Below are positions 11,777 to 24,505 of a stretch of DNA of 64,000 bases, piece after piece (the first letter of the stretch is position 1; each line of letters begins with the position of its first letter). Under the pieces are notes generated by a model. That model was given only the letters and a program-made list of their open reading frames with translations, searched no databases and was not told where the DNA came from. The position numbers and the translations under genes are program-made. This DNA comes from Nemania diffusa (Eukaryota; Ascomycota; Sordariomycetes; Xylariales; Xylariaceae), in the NCBI GenBank assembly GCA_038501195.1, contig JBBPUQ010000002.1, positions 6,463,001 through 6,527,000 on the forward strand. The letters run 5' to 3'.

Positions 11777-14700
11777 ATGGCTGCCCAGGTGCCCTCTGAG
11801 GCTGATCAGCGGAGGATTGATGCTCGGAAATGGATTGCAGCAGCTGGTTACATGCCCAGGGATGAGGACTGGGAGCCGTTCTGTGAAGCGCTCATAGACA
11901 ACCACCGTGATAACCAAGGCGTCTTCCACACGCCGTCGCCGTCGCCGTCACCTCCGCCGACCCCCGGAGGTGGCCCAGGCGTCCGCCAGCGGCCGAAAGA
12001 TGTCCTGTTCGGAACCGACCCCTCCAAGCTAGCGCCGGCCATGGGAGACTCATGGAAGCACGTCCGCTACCTCCCGGCCTGGATGGATCCGAACTATAAG
12101 GAGGAAGTCGTAAACACGCCCGCCGGGGTGCGGAAGCGGAATACCGCTGGCACTCGCGACGCCCTGTATAACCTGCGGCCGGCATTGCGTCTCAGCGACA
12201 CCATACGGAACCCCACCGAGTATGCCCTGCGGTATGGAATAGCAGAGGATCGGCTGGACGGGCGAAGCCGTATGAGTCCGACTTGGTCCCAGACGCGTGA
12301 TCCCTTCGACGACTTCGCCAACCAAGTCAACCAGCTAAACGACGACGAGAGGCAGGAAGCCGAGGAACTGAGCCGGCAACGATACCAGCAGATGAACCAA
12401 GCCCCTGTTCCCGGACGGGAGATTCTCCCCGAGGTCATGGAGCGCTTGTTGACGCAGCACGGCTTATTGTCGAACGCAGAGATTGTTGCCGAGGTCCAGA
12501 ACGCCGTGAAAGGGGGCGCGTCGCTGGATGAAGTGGTATATAACCTAGAGAGGAGAAATCCGGGCATCAGAAAAGCCCATCAGGTCTTCCTGGACAACGC
12601 GCTGGATGACCAGGACTACCAACGGAGCCTGCTAAATGGCCTTACTACTGATGAGCTGGTGCAGCATAATATCCAACCCATGACGGATGATGTTGTCATG
12701 GACTTGGATAATCCGATTCACCCGTGAGTTAATGCACCAAATCACGCGTTTACCTTTTTCCCACAATTTACAACCCCGTCCTGCTGACTGACACCTGTGT
12801 GCCTGCAGCCTGTTCGATAGAGACCACTGGGACAATAGGGATTGGAAAGGTCGCGCGGCGGAGTACCCGCGGGAAGTGTACAGCATCAACGGGACTCGGG
12901 AAGAATGGAATGTAGTACGTGTTCTCTGCCCTCTTCTCACATAGCACCAGGATGGATGAATAGTGGTTAACAGCCCACAAGCCGCAAAACGACGCCCTCT
13001 GGGAAGCCCTGCAACCAGCTCGTGAGTTACCGCTGGAGTCATTTTCTTCCCTTTCCAGTAACTTGAGAGCTCCCGAAATGCCTCAGGGGTATGCTTCGGG
13101 AGCATGTTTCAAGAGCTGTAGAACTACGCAAAAGAGTAATCACTGACTCCAGCGGTTGTAGTGCGTCTAGTCTCGCTAGTACTCTCCGAGAGGCCCGCGA
13201 TACTAGAGGCCCTGATGGATATGGCTACCCGACAGCCCCTCCCGACGAGCGAAGACGGCCGAAAGAAACCAGTCACACCCACGCTGCAAAAATACGTGCT
13301 GCAAGAGGACGTCGACCTGAGCAAGACGTACCCCGCGCTGCGCACGCTCGAGGAAGTCCATAAATACGACTGGGCGGCGAATGTCCAGCGCGTCCTCGCC
13401 GACACCCTGGTGCTGGACATCGAGTCGGGGTATACGCTGATAGAGGAGGAGAAAGAGGAGGGAATCCAGCATGATGGGCATGGGCACTTCTGCTATGGTA
13501 GCACCGCCCTGGACTCGGGCGGACAGATCAGGATACGGCTTGCGGGCGATAAGATCTGGCCGTTGCTGATGCCTGAGTATAGCGCGAGCGAGAAGATGAT
13601 TTGCTCTTTTAGCATTGCTAGCACGCTGCTTCATGAATTTGCGGTATGTAGATGTCATGTGAATCTGTCATAGTCTATCTAGCCTTAAGGGGGTCGTAAG
13701 AATTCTCAACTCGAGGGTCGCGGTATGGAGGCGGCCCTCGGTAACTTTCGGGATCTCATCATAGGGTCTAGTTAGCTGACTATAGCCACCGTCTCTTAGC
13801 ACGCGGTAATTTCGGCGCAGGAATTACTGATGACGGAGGACTGGGCACAACCCCCGGTACGTTGCCAACCTATCCCTCGAGCTCCCCCGTCCGTCCGTGT
13901 GGCGGAGTGGTTGGAAATTGGAAATCTTGATAGAAGGCGGTGACATCTAACTCTAAACGCCTCGCAGGGCCAAGACCCCGAGGTTACGCGCTTGCTCTTC
14001 AGTCTCGACGACGAATTCATCGGCGGCGGCGAACAGGCCACAGAGCCGTACTTCGGCGACTCGGGTGACTCCGAGGTCGGCTTTGATCTCGAAATCTGGC
14101 TCTGGGGATACACAGCAGGTATACCCGGGGGAGAGTACCTTTACCCCAGATTCTATAACGGCCTGATGACCAGCCTCGGTCTCCAGACAGGGTCATCTTT
14201 TAATACCATCAGAAAAAAGGCCCCGAAACCCATGATGTGCTTCCTGAGGCCACTTCCCCTGGACTACGTAGGCAAGCTTTTCCGGAAGAGCTTCTGGGCC
14301 GAGGAGTTCGAGGCGTATGGCTTTGCGGCGCTGAAGATGAGGCCGGATGGCCCTCCGCAACTCAACGTGTCCAAATACGCCAAGGAAACCGATACATGGT
14401 ACGATCTCCTGCAATACGGCGATTATGGGAGCGGCTTCGTACGCGCTGTGCCTAGAATTTTGAGCGAGTCTCGCCATCGGGTGCTGGCGGGGTACCTGGA
14501 GGCGCTCAAGCTGGAGATCGTGCGTCGGGGGCAGGGCGAGGCGTGGTGGAGAATGGAGACTAAGACATGGCAGAAACCAGTGCTTCACCCCCTGCAGCAC
14601 AGCATCAACGTGTTCAAGGATGCGTATGCAGCCGCTGCGGCACTCCACTCGGTGCGGAAGGCCGCGGACAAGATGCCCTTCTACAGGCAGTGGCAGGCGG

Positions 14701-15935
14701 CGAACCGGGACCAGCCCAAGTCATTTGACGAGTGGAGAGAAGACAAGGAAAGGGAGTGGCAGGACGCGTTCCGCTATGGCGGGTCGCTGATGCGGAAGCT
14801 CCTGGCCGTGCACAACGAGATGCAGGACGACCTCGGCAACCTGCAGCGCATGGTCTTCCACTACCTGTCCATCAAGGAACCCGGCGCCGAAATTACGATC
14901 GCAGATCGCTCGCCAACAAACTATGTCACCAGGAAACTCTACGCGCGTCTGGGCGCGATGAACCGGGCAGCAGAATCCATCCTCGCCGTCATAATCGAGA
15001 CGGCCGCGGAGCCATCCCTAGCCGACATCAGGGACAAGTGGGTGCAATGGCAGACCCGTTTCACGTCCAGCATGCTGGAATACAGGGAGACGTTATTGAC
15101 ATTCGCCCACGGCTGCAAGGCAATCGGCGGTGCCTTCGACCTCCCCCGCAAGGCGCAGTTCAAAAGAATGCCGTCGGGGGACTGGAAGCCCGATTCCGAG
15201 CGCTGGAAGAAGATGGCCCAGCGCGACTATAACCGCGCACACCCTGAAGTGCGCAAGACCATCGATGCGGTCCTCAACAAGTTCCAGAACATCAAACCCA
15301 TCGAATTGCCAGCGCCGGTGGAGATCGAGCAAGTCGAGGACGCCGTCAGGTCCCTACAGAGCATCAACCAAAGGCTAAGCGAGGGCCCCAATCCCATCTT
15401 CGAATATGTCCCCCCTCGCAGCAGCGGCGGCGGCACTTCCGGGGTCCCCAGAGAGCTAGGGAAGCGAAGGCGAAGACCGAGCCCCTTAGGCGACAGCCCT
15501 CTGCGCCGCGTCTCGACCCAGAGAACCCCAGCCGCGACCCGGGTGCAGAAGCCGCCGAAGAGCGACGCGCAGCAGAAGTCGGCCTTCCAGAGCTACATGA
15601 CCAACCTCCTGACGACGCCCGATCTGGCCACGGCCACGAAGACGGCCGAGGCTCTCTTCGCATCCGGCGCGCCGCAGCCCGTCCTCGACCGGCTGCCCGG
15701 GGGAACGCCGGCGCCGCTGGGGGGCAGCGCGCGCAGTGTCACACCGTTCATCAACCCGTTTGCCACGCGTGTCGTGATGACGTCGCACGCCGTGGCGTTC
15801 CGGGAACGTCAGGAGATCGCGAGACGGGCGGCCCAGGCGGCGGACGCTGCGAAGGGTGCTTATACTACTGACTCGATGTGGCGCACGACGAGGCACGGAA
15901 GTGATAGCGACGAGGGAGGTGGGGGCGGGTTGTAA
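11777..15935 (+). CDS. Large protein with HEFAH zinc-metallopeptidase-like motif
   Basis: Six exons join in frame: 11777..12723, 12809..12914, 12964..13021, 13162..13643, 13800..13856 and 13968..15935, giving 1205 residues. Residues about 360-550 hold a helical region (DALWEALQPALRLVSLVLSE), then IRIRLAGDKIWPLLMPEYSA, then SIASTLLHEFAHAV with H528, E529 and H532, the gluzincin-type HExxH signature. About 45 residues later comes EPYFGD..SEVGFDLEIWLWG, with conserved acids that could supply a third metal ligand. An intron falls inside the motif (after HEFA). The long C-terminal half is helical, then Pro/Ser/Arg-rich with no named domain. Residues 50-65 are a Ser-Pro repeat. No signal peptide is seen, so the protein is probably intracellular. 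Protease activity is inferred from the motif only. A paralogue lies at 24.5-27.9 kb. Confidence 0.8.
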
Positions 15936-16528
15936 CCCAACAATGGGCGATACGTATATAGGTAGGCTTGGGGTTGGGCTTTGTAAGCGCCCTCTTCTCA
16001 TATATAGTAGATAGATATTCTTTGCCCTTTGCTTAATGTTATTGTCTATTATCTTTGTTAGTTGCCCTCAAGACTTGGTGCTCTCTTCATCTCAAACCTA
16101 GACTAAGTCATCTATCTCCCTTCACTAATTAATATGACATGTACGGAATATGGCGATTATGAACACATTTTCACTACTAGCCTAGGGCGCATTAGGCCTG
16201 ACAACAAGGGCACAAGGAGCATGATTTGGTCTTATTGCCTGCTCTTCGAAGATCGGACTCTAATATTGTGATAAGGCTCAACCCTTTAGTAGAGACGGTG
16301 TCCGTCGCCTCGACCACGCGATGGAATGCTGTTCACGTCAAGCTGATCTAAGAACATGATTCGTCGAAGTGGTCTGGGTGGCAAGTGGGGTGACTACATT
16401 ATATATCAATCCCATTGCAAAAAGGATGATAACTTCGTCTCACTCACTCACTCATAATAGTATATTGATGATAATATCGGGCATCTCAAAAGAAATCGTC
16501 AAGTCGGTCCAGGCCTCTTTGTCCATCT
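15936..16528. other. Convergent 3' flanks
   Basis: 593 bp between two convergent genes. AT-rich, no repeat or RNA gene seen. Confidence 0.5.
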
Positions 16529-19500
16529 CTATGTTTTCCCCCGTAATTGCCAAAGCTGATTGGCAGCCTCCATCCGTAGCTGATCTGAGGGACTGGGGGT
16601 GTTGTCGTCGTTGGACTCCATATGCCACTGAGGTTTAGGGGCCGTGGCTTGCCGTGATATACCTACAAGCGGGTCGTTGTAGATAGGTTGTGTAGAATGG
16701 TGCCATGTATAGGAGCCATGGGATTTACTGAGACTAGGGCCCTTCTCGGCAAGAGGACTCGCCGGTCCAACTAGGAGGGCGATTTCTAGGGGCTCTATTC
16801 TTGATTGTGGCGATTGCTTCCAATTCTCATGAAGACGCGGGAGTAAAGGTCCTTGAGACAACTCGGGTCCTGCTACAACAGGGGTAGGAGGCGGGTGGTG
16901 GGTAGAGGCGCCATACTGAAGGTTTGGCAGATCCGGTAGCGGTAACACCCAGGGTTGAAATGTATATGAGGTATATGATGAGGTAGAGTGTCTTCTGTCC
17001 AGACCTTCTTGCCCTATCAGGTGGCTAGGGCCGGGGCCGAGGGCGGGATGCGGGCTCTGGCCATGTGGCTCCAAGCCGAGAGGCGTCGTCTGGCCTGGCG
17101 TAGCTGGCAATCTGTTTGGCACGGCTGAACATCCCGAAGTTGGCGTCTTCCTCGACTTGGCGAGTTCTCTGACGGCTTGTAAGTACCTGTCTTTCCCCGT
17201 GTGCCTCTCATGGCGCTTGTTCTCGTTCACCGACTTCCTCTTCTGGCTGACGTGCTCTTTAGCAACAAAAGTTGCTGGGGCAGATTTCCTTACCCTCTTC
17301 TTTTTGGCTGGCGGCTGATCAGCGTGAGAAGACGTGGTAGGTTGCTGTTGAGGTCTGGATTCTTCGGGGTTTGTATTGACAACGGTACTAGGGGATAAGT
17401 TACTGGGTTTTGGGAACTCGATTGGAATAGTGCTAGAACCACCAAGATTGGGCTGGCTGTGAGGGCCTTGCGCCTGCTTGGGTGCTCTTCTAGGAAGTGG
17501 TTTCCGCTTCCTCTTCTCAGCTGTAGGCTGCGGTTGTGAGTGAACGTTAGGCTCGCTGCGATGCTCCGAGTTCGGTTTAGAAGATTGGCCTGGCGCAGGA
17601 GCAGACGTGCGAGTGGAAGAGGTTGACGGCATATAACCGAGGTTGTCGAAAGGTCGATCGCCTATCTTAGCGAGAGTTTGAAATATATCCCAAATTATGT
17701 ATGCACCGCATTGATAATCATTCCGCATGGCAACGGGATTCTTAGGTGGTACCCGCGCCTTGGTTTGCTCCGGGGGCAGTTGTTTTTTGTCCCCGAGGCT
17801 ATCTCGTTTCTTTTCAATGATGCTCTCCCTTTTCCTCAATGCTTCCTTTTTCTTTTCGGCGAGAGTCTCGCGTTTCTGCCTATCCAGCTCTATTCGCTCA
17901 CCAGGAGAGAGCCAGAGAAGAGGCTTGCGAATTTTCAAGTCTTCGACCCAAGCATCGCAGTCCCATTCAATCCAGTAGTCGAGGACATCTCCCCAGGCAC
18001 TTTCAGAAGGTTTTGTAAAATTGATGAAGACAACCTTGCCGCCTTTTTTATGTACCGCTTTAGCAAATTCTTTCACCATGACCTTCAAACCGTGCACGCG
18101 TAGACTGGTGCCGAGTACCAACAGCAGATCCGGGCCAGCAGCGAGGTCATGCTGCACAATAGGGGATATTAAATCCGATTGAGGGTGTTCCTCGCCGTAC
18201 AGGACGATATCCGGACGAAGTTTGCCGATGCCGAGGGCTCGCTTTCCCTTCTCCTGGCGCGCTGCGGTGGCCCCAGCACAGTGGGGGCATTCTGGTTGCT
18301 CTCCGGACAATGTGCGTGATTCACGATCATCCTCGTCCCAGTCGCAGAGTTTGCCGCACACGAAACAACGGAGGGAATGCAGGGATCCGTGAAGATACAC
18401 ACACTCAACACCTTTGTCGGGGCTAAGATGAAGGCGGGCCTTGGGTTGTGCTGATGCCAAGTCCTCTGGTTTATGCAACGTTTGTGCCGCGTCAGTAGTC
18501 CTGGGAGAGCCCCCGTCATTAGGTGATTCTGTGCCTTCTTCTTTCTCAGATGATTCCGGAAGTTGTGGTTTTATCGATCTTCTCTTCTTGTTGCCAAACC
18601 CGTGCTTGAGGTCGGTTGAAAGACCAATCTTCTTTTCGATTTCGTCAATGTTCTGGGTATAGACACGAGCAAGCTTTCCCACATCCCGCATCTGTGCAAT
18701 GAAGCGATGGGTTACGGTGGGCTCGACCTCCCTGACCCGCTGCCTGAGGGATGTTGCAAATCTGTAGAAGACGGACGTTTTCAGGGGGTCGGCCCAGATG
18801 TTGCAGTCAAACAAGTCTCGACCTTTCATATTTCGGAGATTTGAGCCCGAGCCCTGTGACGAGAACAAGTCCAGCGAGGGCTGCGTATCATCGGACTCGG
18901 ATGTATCTGAACAATCAGAGTCCTCGTGAGAACTGCTGGCGGTGGAGGAGTTGGTATTCTCGTATGGGTCAAAGAGATCTGGTGGTGGCGAAGAAAGGGG
19001 TGATGAGCTAGTAAGATGAGCGGCGGTCCGCCTCGGAGTAGTAGTCCGTGTATGAGAGCTGGTTTGCCCGGGCGTGTCCACGAGGGTTGATATGTCCGTT
19101 TGCGAGGAGTCATAAGACGACGGCTGGTCCGAAAAGACAGATTCTTGGCTCGTTGACGAGTCGACAGAATTCTGTGTTAAATACCGAGGTAGCGTGGGTC
19201 GTAGGGAGGTCGCCTGAGACCGGGTCACCCGTCGAGAGGAATCAGGCCGGGTCTTTGGTACATCCCCATCTTGCGTCGAATCTTGACGTTTGAGACAAGG
19301 GACAGAGCCTGTGTCTGCAGCTAGTGGTTCCTGGAGACCGGGTTCGTCGTGGGACGCGAGTCGGCTTAGAGAGAGCGAGGGATTGGAAAGTGATGAAGTC
19401 GAGGGCGTATTGTCGTCTGGTCTGGACGTCCTCCTCCGCTTGAGGGGCCGCCCGCTCACATCGAAGGATGTCGTCGTGGCAGTGGCAGCGGCGGCGGTTG

Positions 19501-19814
19501 TGATAATAGCTGGAATGGTGTTATTAGGCTCTTCATAGGACTCCTTTTTGCCATTTGCGTTAGCATTGGCGTTGGCCTCTGCACGCTCGAATTGGTCTTG
19601 AATGAGAGAGTAAAGTCCGTTTTCAGAGCGAAAGTCCTAAGCAGTACAGTCAGTAAGAGAACGAATGGGTGGAGGAAGAAGCGCGTACGGGTATTCCAGA
19701 ATTAGTGCTTATGCCAGCGCCGGTGATGATGACCATCTTGCGCGACTTGGCGAGCGTGTCGGCGACATTCTGGAGGAGGTCGAGGGTATCGGGCGTGATT
19801 TGAAGCGTGGGCAT
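16529..19814 (-). CDS. NAD-dependent protein deacetylase, Sir2 family, Hst3/Hst4 class
   Basis: Exons 19814..19689 and 19636..16529 (52-bp intron) give 1077 residues. Exon 1 ends inside the NAD-binding motif TGAGISTNSGIP (residues 31-42), which continues as DFRSENGLYSL in exon 2. QNID is at about 370-373, and the catalytic histidine is in YLHGSL at about 458. Two zinc-binding pairs, FVCGKLC and CPHC, follow, then GTSLRV and FINFTKP. The YLHGSLHSLRCFVC and RPDIVLYGEEHP stretches are those of the Hst3/Hst4 class, which removes acetyl groups from histone H3 K56 in the nucleus. About 260 residues of Ser/Thr-rich, disordered sequence are inserted between the two halves of the Rossmann domain. The 500-residue C-terminal tail is Pro/Ser/Lys-rich with several basic clusters (RKRKPLPRR) fit for nuclear import. 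Confidence 0.9.
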
Positions 19815-22070
19815 GTTTCTTGAGGCGGCGGATGCGGTTTCGAACCTCGGCGCGACGAGCGTAGAAGCCGAAGGGGCATGTGGAAGACAAGCTTAGCGAG
19901 GACTAAAACTCATCGTGTTCGCGGTGACAGCCGTAGGGGGCTTCGATACGGCGTTCGAGCGTCGAGTATAAATGAGCAAGGCAACTTGAATTGAAGATGG
20001 TTATGGCGCGTGGATCGGATCGGATCGGATGGCGGTTGGTTGAGTTTGGTGCGGATCGGTTCGGGTCGTGGTGAGTACGGTCAGATCATCTCATTCTCTT
20101 TTGTTATCTCATACGCATATATTATATATATGTAACGGACTAGAACGGACTGGAGAGGCGAGACTGCATTAGTATGATAGGTCGAGAGCACCTACGTAAG
20201 ATGTAGGTAGCTAGGTGAAGGTAGGTAAGTAAGTACATGGACGCGTTTCGATCAGCGAGGTATTAGACTACCGCTAGTAGGTAGTAGTACTGTATATTGT
20301 GGGAGGGCCGGGACACGACGCGAGCGGGGGGGACCGACAGGATGGTAGGTATGCACAGCTGACGATAGATAGAGGAGCCAAGAACCGCTGGATATAAGTT
20401 TGTAACTTGGAGTTAAAAGAAAGTATGATGCCTTTGGCAAGAATAAACGCGGCACAGCTTTACGGCGTCACGCTGCTTTGCTTTGCCTTTGGGGTGGGGA
20501 GGTTGGTTGCAGAGACACCTATATTCGGTATGTAGAGAGGATCCGACTTGCTGTTTACTTAATGCTAGGAGGTATGTAGGGATCTGATCGAGCCTGCAGG
20601 CACATTAATCAGGTGTGCAGTCAGCAGGCAAATTATGCCCTTAAACAAAAGACAAAAAAAGAGATGACAAGAGTAGAGCATATCAATTCAATCCATGGCG
20701 AAGGACAATGAACAAACAATGACAATCACCATGAACTGTAGGCATATGTAAGTTGGTAATTGCTATCATTGTGATACCCATGTAGGTATTAGTAGAGGTG
20801 GTACTGTAGTAGGTAGGTGGTACCTAGTCTCACCTAGCTACCTCCTGCCTGCAAGTTGACGGCGACCATATGGAGGTTTGGTAGGTTATTCCGTAGTTGG
20901 ATGAGTAAATGACATGAGATTTCTTATCCATGTCCCATCCGACCTAATCGATAGGTCGAGAGTGAGTGAGGCGGGCAGCGGCGCGTGTAAAGAGGAGAGA
21001 CCCGCCTAAAAACGTCCAAGAACCTGTGGCTTATGTGGAGTCGTAAACAGCCTGCAGCAGTACAGAGTACCTACTCCACATCGATAACGTTCCCAATTGG
21101 ATAACATAAGCAGGCATTGCGAAGATCATCCCATCGTCAGCGCCGAGTTCGTCGAGTCCAGTCGGGGATTAAAGGCGCGACAGGTACGAGCTCCGCTTTC
21201 ACGTTTAGATACATTATTTGATAAAAGCATAGCCTCGTTTTAAATATGTATTCATTTATCTATTAACTTACATAAAATACATGTACATATGCAACTTTAC
21301 TTAAAGAGGCTATAAGCAGGCAATACCACTTACAATCTTTTATCTTTATTTACTCCTTATAACTTATTTCTTTAAATGCTTTCTGGCTTTGCGACTTTTA
21401 TACAGAAGTTTTGTAGCTAATAAAATCAAAAAGTTTTAAAAGTATATTTACTTTTACCTAATTTTGCCTGTGCCACATGTTACTACAATTTTTATTATAT
21501 AAAGTGCTATACTATACTGCTTAAACGTGCCTTTTTTTTTTTTTTTTTTTTTTTTGCAAAGCTGTGCGGCATTATTTTTAACGCAAAAATTAAATCAAAA
21601 TTTACTTTTAATAGCTTAATGTAAAAGTGTTTAAAAAATAAGCTAGTGTATAATAATGTTACTTATTTTATCAAGGGTAATATGGGGGGTCGGAAGTCAC
21701 GGAGCTGAAAAGGCATTCAAAGAGATAACAACTCTGATCTCAAAGATGAGAACCTAGCTATTCATTCTCTCCCAAATTTACTCATATATGATCCTTATAA
21801 TCCTATTATATATATACATATCTAGATAGGTCGCGCTATAATACCTACTTCACCCAAGCCCAGGCGATAGATAATACCTACAGAGTAGACTTACATGAAA
21901 GAAGCTTAGAAATAGATCATCAACGTCATCGAAACATCTGCTCAACACATTTTATTGCTTATCCAGTTTGACGCCATTCGAAGAGATTCTGTCTATCCTG
22001 TACTTATCGGCCAGGCAGGTGACTTATATACCTGTCTATCTATCCAGTCTCTCCTCTACCCCAGCATACA
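19815..22070. other. Intergenic: sirtuin promoter, GGTA-type repeats and an AT-rich relic
   Basis: No gene. Contains a GGATC direct repeat near 20010, several GTAGGTAGCTAGGTA-type clusters (20200-20240, 20800-20850) and the AT-rich block listed separately. Everything from 21690 to 22070 should be the P450 promoter. Confidence 0.5.
21190..21680. repeat. AT-rich, RIP-like block with a 24-nt T run
   Basis: By eye, about three quarters of the bases are A or T and TA steps are frequent, in sharp contrast to flanks near 50 percent. An uninterrupted run of T lies at 21532-21555. Read on the minus strand it is a poly-A tract, which could be the tail of a degraded non-LTR element or retroposon. No reverse-transcriptase remnant could be read. 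Confidence 0.45.
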
Positions 22071-24045
22071 ATGGGTCATCTCACGAGCCTCACTGGACTT
22101 GTCCTGATCGGGGTAAGTGTGCCTCATCTATATACCTATATAACACAGCCTAAGTTATCTTACATACGTCAATCTCCAATCGCTGACCGGGTCGAGTCGT
22201 GGGCTACCCGTCACAGACGTTGATATACGCCGCCGCTTATGCCATCTACAACCTCTACTTTCACCCTCTTGCCGCGTTCCCCGGCCCGCTTCTCCGCCGT
22301 ATGAGCCGTGGCCCTTGGGCGCTTGCTATTGTACGAGGCACCGCCGTCTTCGATGCTGCCGCTCTCCATGACAAGTACGGTCCCGTTGTCCGGCTCGCCC
22401 CCAATGAGCTAGCTTTCCTGGACCCTCGCGCGTGGCGAGACATCATGGGTGGTGGCACTTCTGAGATCCCTAAATGTGAGGATCTGCATCGTCGCCGTTA
22501 TCGTCGTCGTCGCCTAACCGTGCTTTATGCTCAGGGACTGGCATGTATGCGGTGCCGGCATTTCTTCCGCCTCATATCCAGAACACCACCAGTAAAGAGC
22601 ATCATCGCGCCTTGCGCAAAGCCCTTTCGCCTGGCTTTTCCGACGCGTCTCTGCGTGCCCAAGAGCCCATCATTGCCAAGTATATCGACCTATTGATTCA
22701 ACGGTTGAAGGCGAAAAGCCATCAGGGCCCCATTAATGTAGAGCTGTGGTATCGCTACGTCGTCTTCGACATTATATGCGACCTAGCCTTTGGCAACTCA
22801 TTCCGCTGCCTCGAAAGCGACGGGCTGCACCCGTGGATAGTGGCTCTAATCGAAGGAGGAAGGCCGATGGGCTTTCTCACCGCCTTAAACACATATCCAG
22901 CTCTAGCCGCCATCGTCAACCCCTTCCTGAGTTTGGTTGCTAAAGGGCACATGCGTCTATACGGGGAGATGGTCAAGCCCCTGGTCGAGGATCGGATCCG
23001 GATCGGTGACCGGCCAGATTTGATCAACCCTCTGATCAAACTATATGGCGGTCAGGTGAGTCCCATCGCACGTTCTCTGCTTACCGTCGCCCTACTTCTG
23101 ACACAAGGGCGTAGAATTCGGGCATAGATGAGCTTATTTCCAACGCTACTGTCATCATTGGAGCCGGTGCTGAGACGAGCGCGAGCATACTCACGGCCGT
23201 GACCTCGTTACTAATCGATCACCCGGAAAAGTTGGACAAGCTGACAGTTGAGGTTCGCTCTACATTTACGTCTCAGAATCAGATCACTGCCGATGCCGTA
23301 TCTCGATTGCCTTACCTAGTTGCCTGTATCGATGAGGCTCTCAGATTATTTCCCCAGACAGGCAGTCCCTCGCTTCGGCTCACTGATAAGAGAACAACTA
23401 TTATCGGTGTACCCGTCCCAGAGAATGTAGGCACTCTCATGAAGTACACAGGTTTTTACAGAATTGCCTAACAAATTGGTGCAGACTGTTGTAGGTATCT
23501 GGCCTTGGGCACTTTATCGAGCACCAGCATTATGGACGGTATGTTGTGACAGCTCCTCCTTTATGAGACTAGTTTATCAGATCCATCCATCCCATACACA
23601 CCTCATCAAAATCCGATAATCTCCAGCTTTCCCCCTCAACTTTCACAGTAGGGAGAATGAGGCATATCTGATAATAATCTTGGTATAGGATCCTAGTGAA
23701 TTTCACCCTGAGCGCTTCCTAAACGACCCCAGCTACGCAAACGACGCTCGGGAAGCTTTCAAGCCTTTCTTTACAGGTACAAGAGACTGCATTGGTCAAA
23801 AGTGAGTTTGGTCCTATCACAGGCCCAGATGTTTTAAATGCAATTATACGAGTATTAAAGGCTGACACTTGTTCTCCAGCCTTGCCCTCATCGAGATGCG
23901 TCTAATCCTTGCTTACATGATTTTCAACTTTGATATACAGCGAACTACCGACCAGAGCAGCAAGGGCTGGGTGTATAAGCAGAAGAATCTCTTCATTGTA
24001 TGGGACAAAACTCCCCTCCCTGTCCAGCTCACACCTGTCGCGTGA
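22071..24045 (+). CDS. Cytochrome P450 monooxygenase
   Basis: Seven exons (22071..22112, 22217..22475, 22535..23055, 23115..23426, 23485..23538, 23689..23801 and 23880..24045) give 488 residues, a normal length. The N-terminus MGHLTSLTGLVLIGTLIYAA is a membrane anchor, followed by YNLYFHPLAAFPGP. The I-helix has GAGAETSAS and the K-helix ExxR is EALR. PERF and the haem loop FFTGTRDCIGQN, with the proximal cysteine at about residue 430, complete the set, so the enzyme looks intact. The EIPKW...EEHHRALRKALSPGFSD-type region resembles the isotrichodermin C-15 hydroxylase (CYP65-like) group. The substrate cannot be told. No secondary-metabolite backbone gene is nearby. The second exon junction uses the acceptor at 22216, the only one that keeps the frame. 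Confidence 0.9.
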
Positions 24046-24505
24046 AGAGGTTACCCCGTCCACGGAGATCTAGTCTCTCAGAAGGCCTAGTAGCCTAAGA
24101 GAGATCTTACTGAGGAGGACTGTTAAATAAATATGAAAGCTTTAGCTTATGATATAGTTGGCCAGATTTGAACTAACGACGTTGTCATATAGCGGCTAAC
24201 GAGAACAGAAATATGGGCGCGAACGGGAGAATTGGGCGCGATTGTAGTTAAGTACGGATACCCAAAGTCATAGAAATAAGAAATGATTGGTAACCTTGTC
24301 TACGAAGACAAAGATGTTTAGACTCGCAACCCGTTACGTACATGCAATGGAAAGTCCTCATGAACTTGTCTATCATAACATATTGACGCAACGGCTTCTA
24401 TAATATATATGTAGTTGTTAAGTCTACCGAATTGCCCCGAGTGTTCTTGTATCCTCCCTAACCCCCAGCCCCCATCATCAAAATAACCTTGGAATCAGAT
24501 ATATA
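24046..24505. other. Intergenic with an imperfect hairpin and a tRNA-like T-arm
   Basis: An imperfect inverted repeat spans about 24067-24107 (GATCTAGTCTCTC ... GAGAGATCTT). On the minus strand, 24177..24161 reads GTTAGTTCAAATCTGGC, a 5-bp T-stem with a 7-nt loop that resembles a polymerase III B box. No full tRNA cloverleaf can be built around it. Confidence 0.35.

Noticed and set aside
24150..24210. Complete tRNA gene on the minus strand
   Set aside because: Only a T-arm is present. No acceptor stem, D-arm or anticodon arm can be folded around it.
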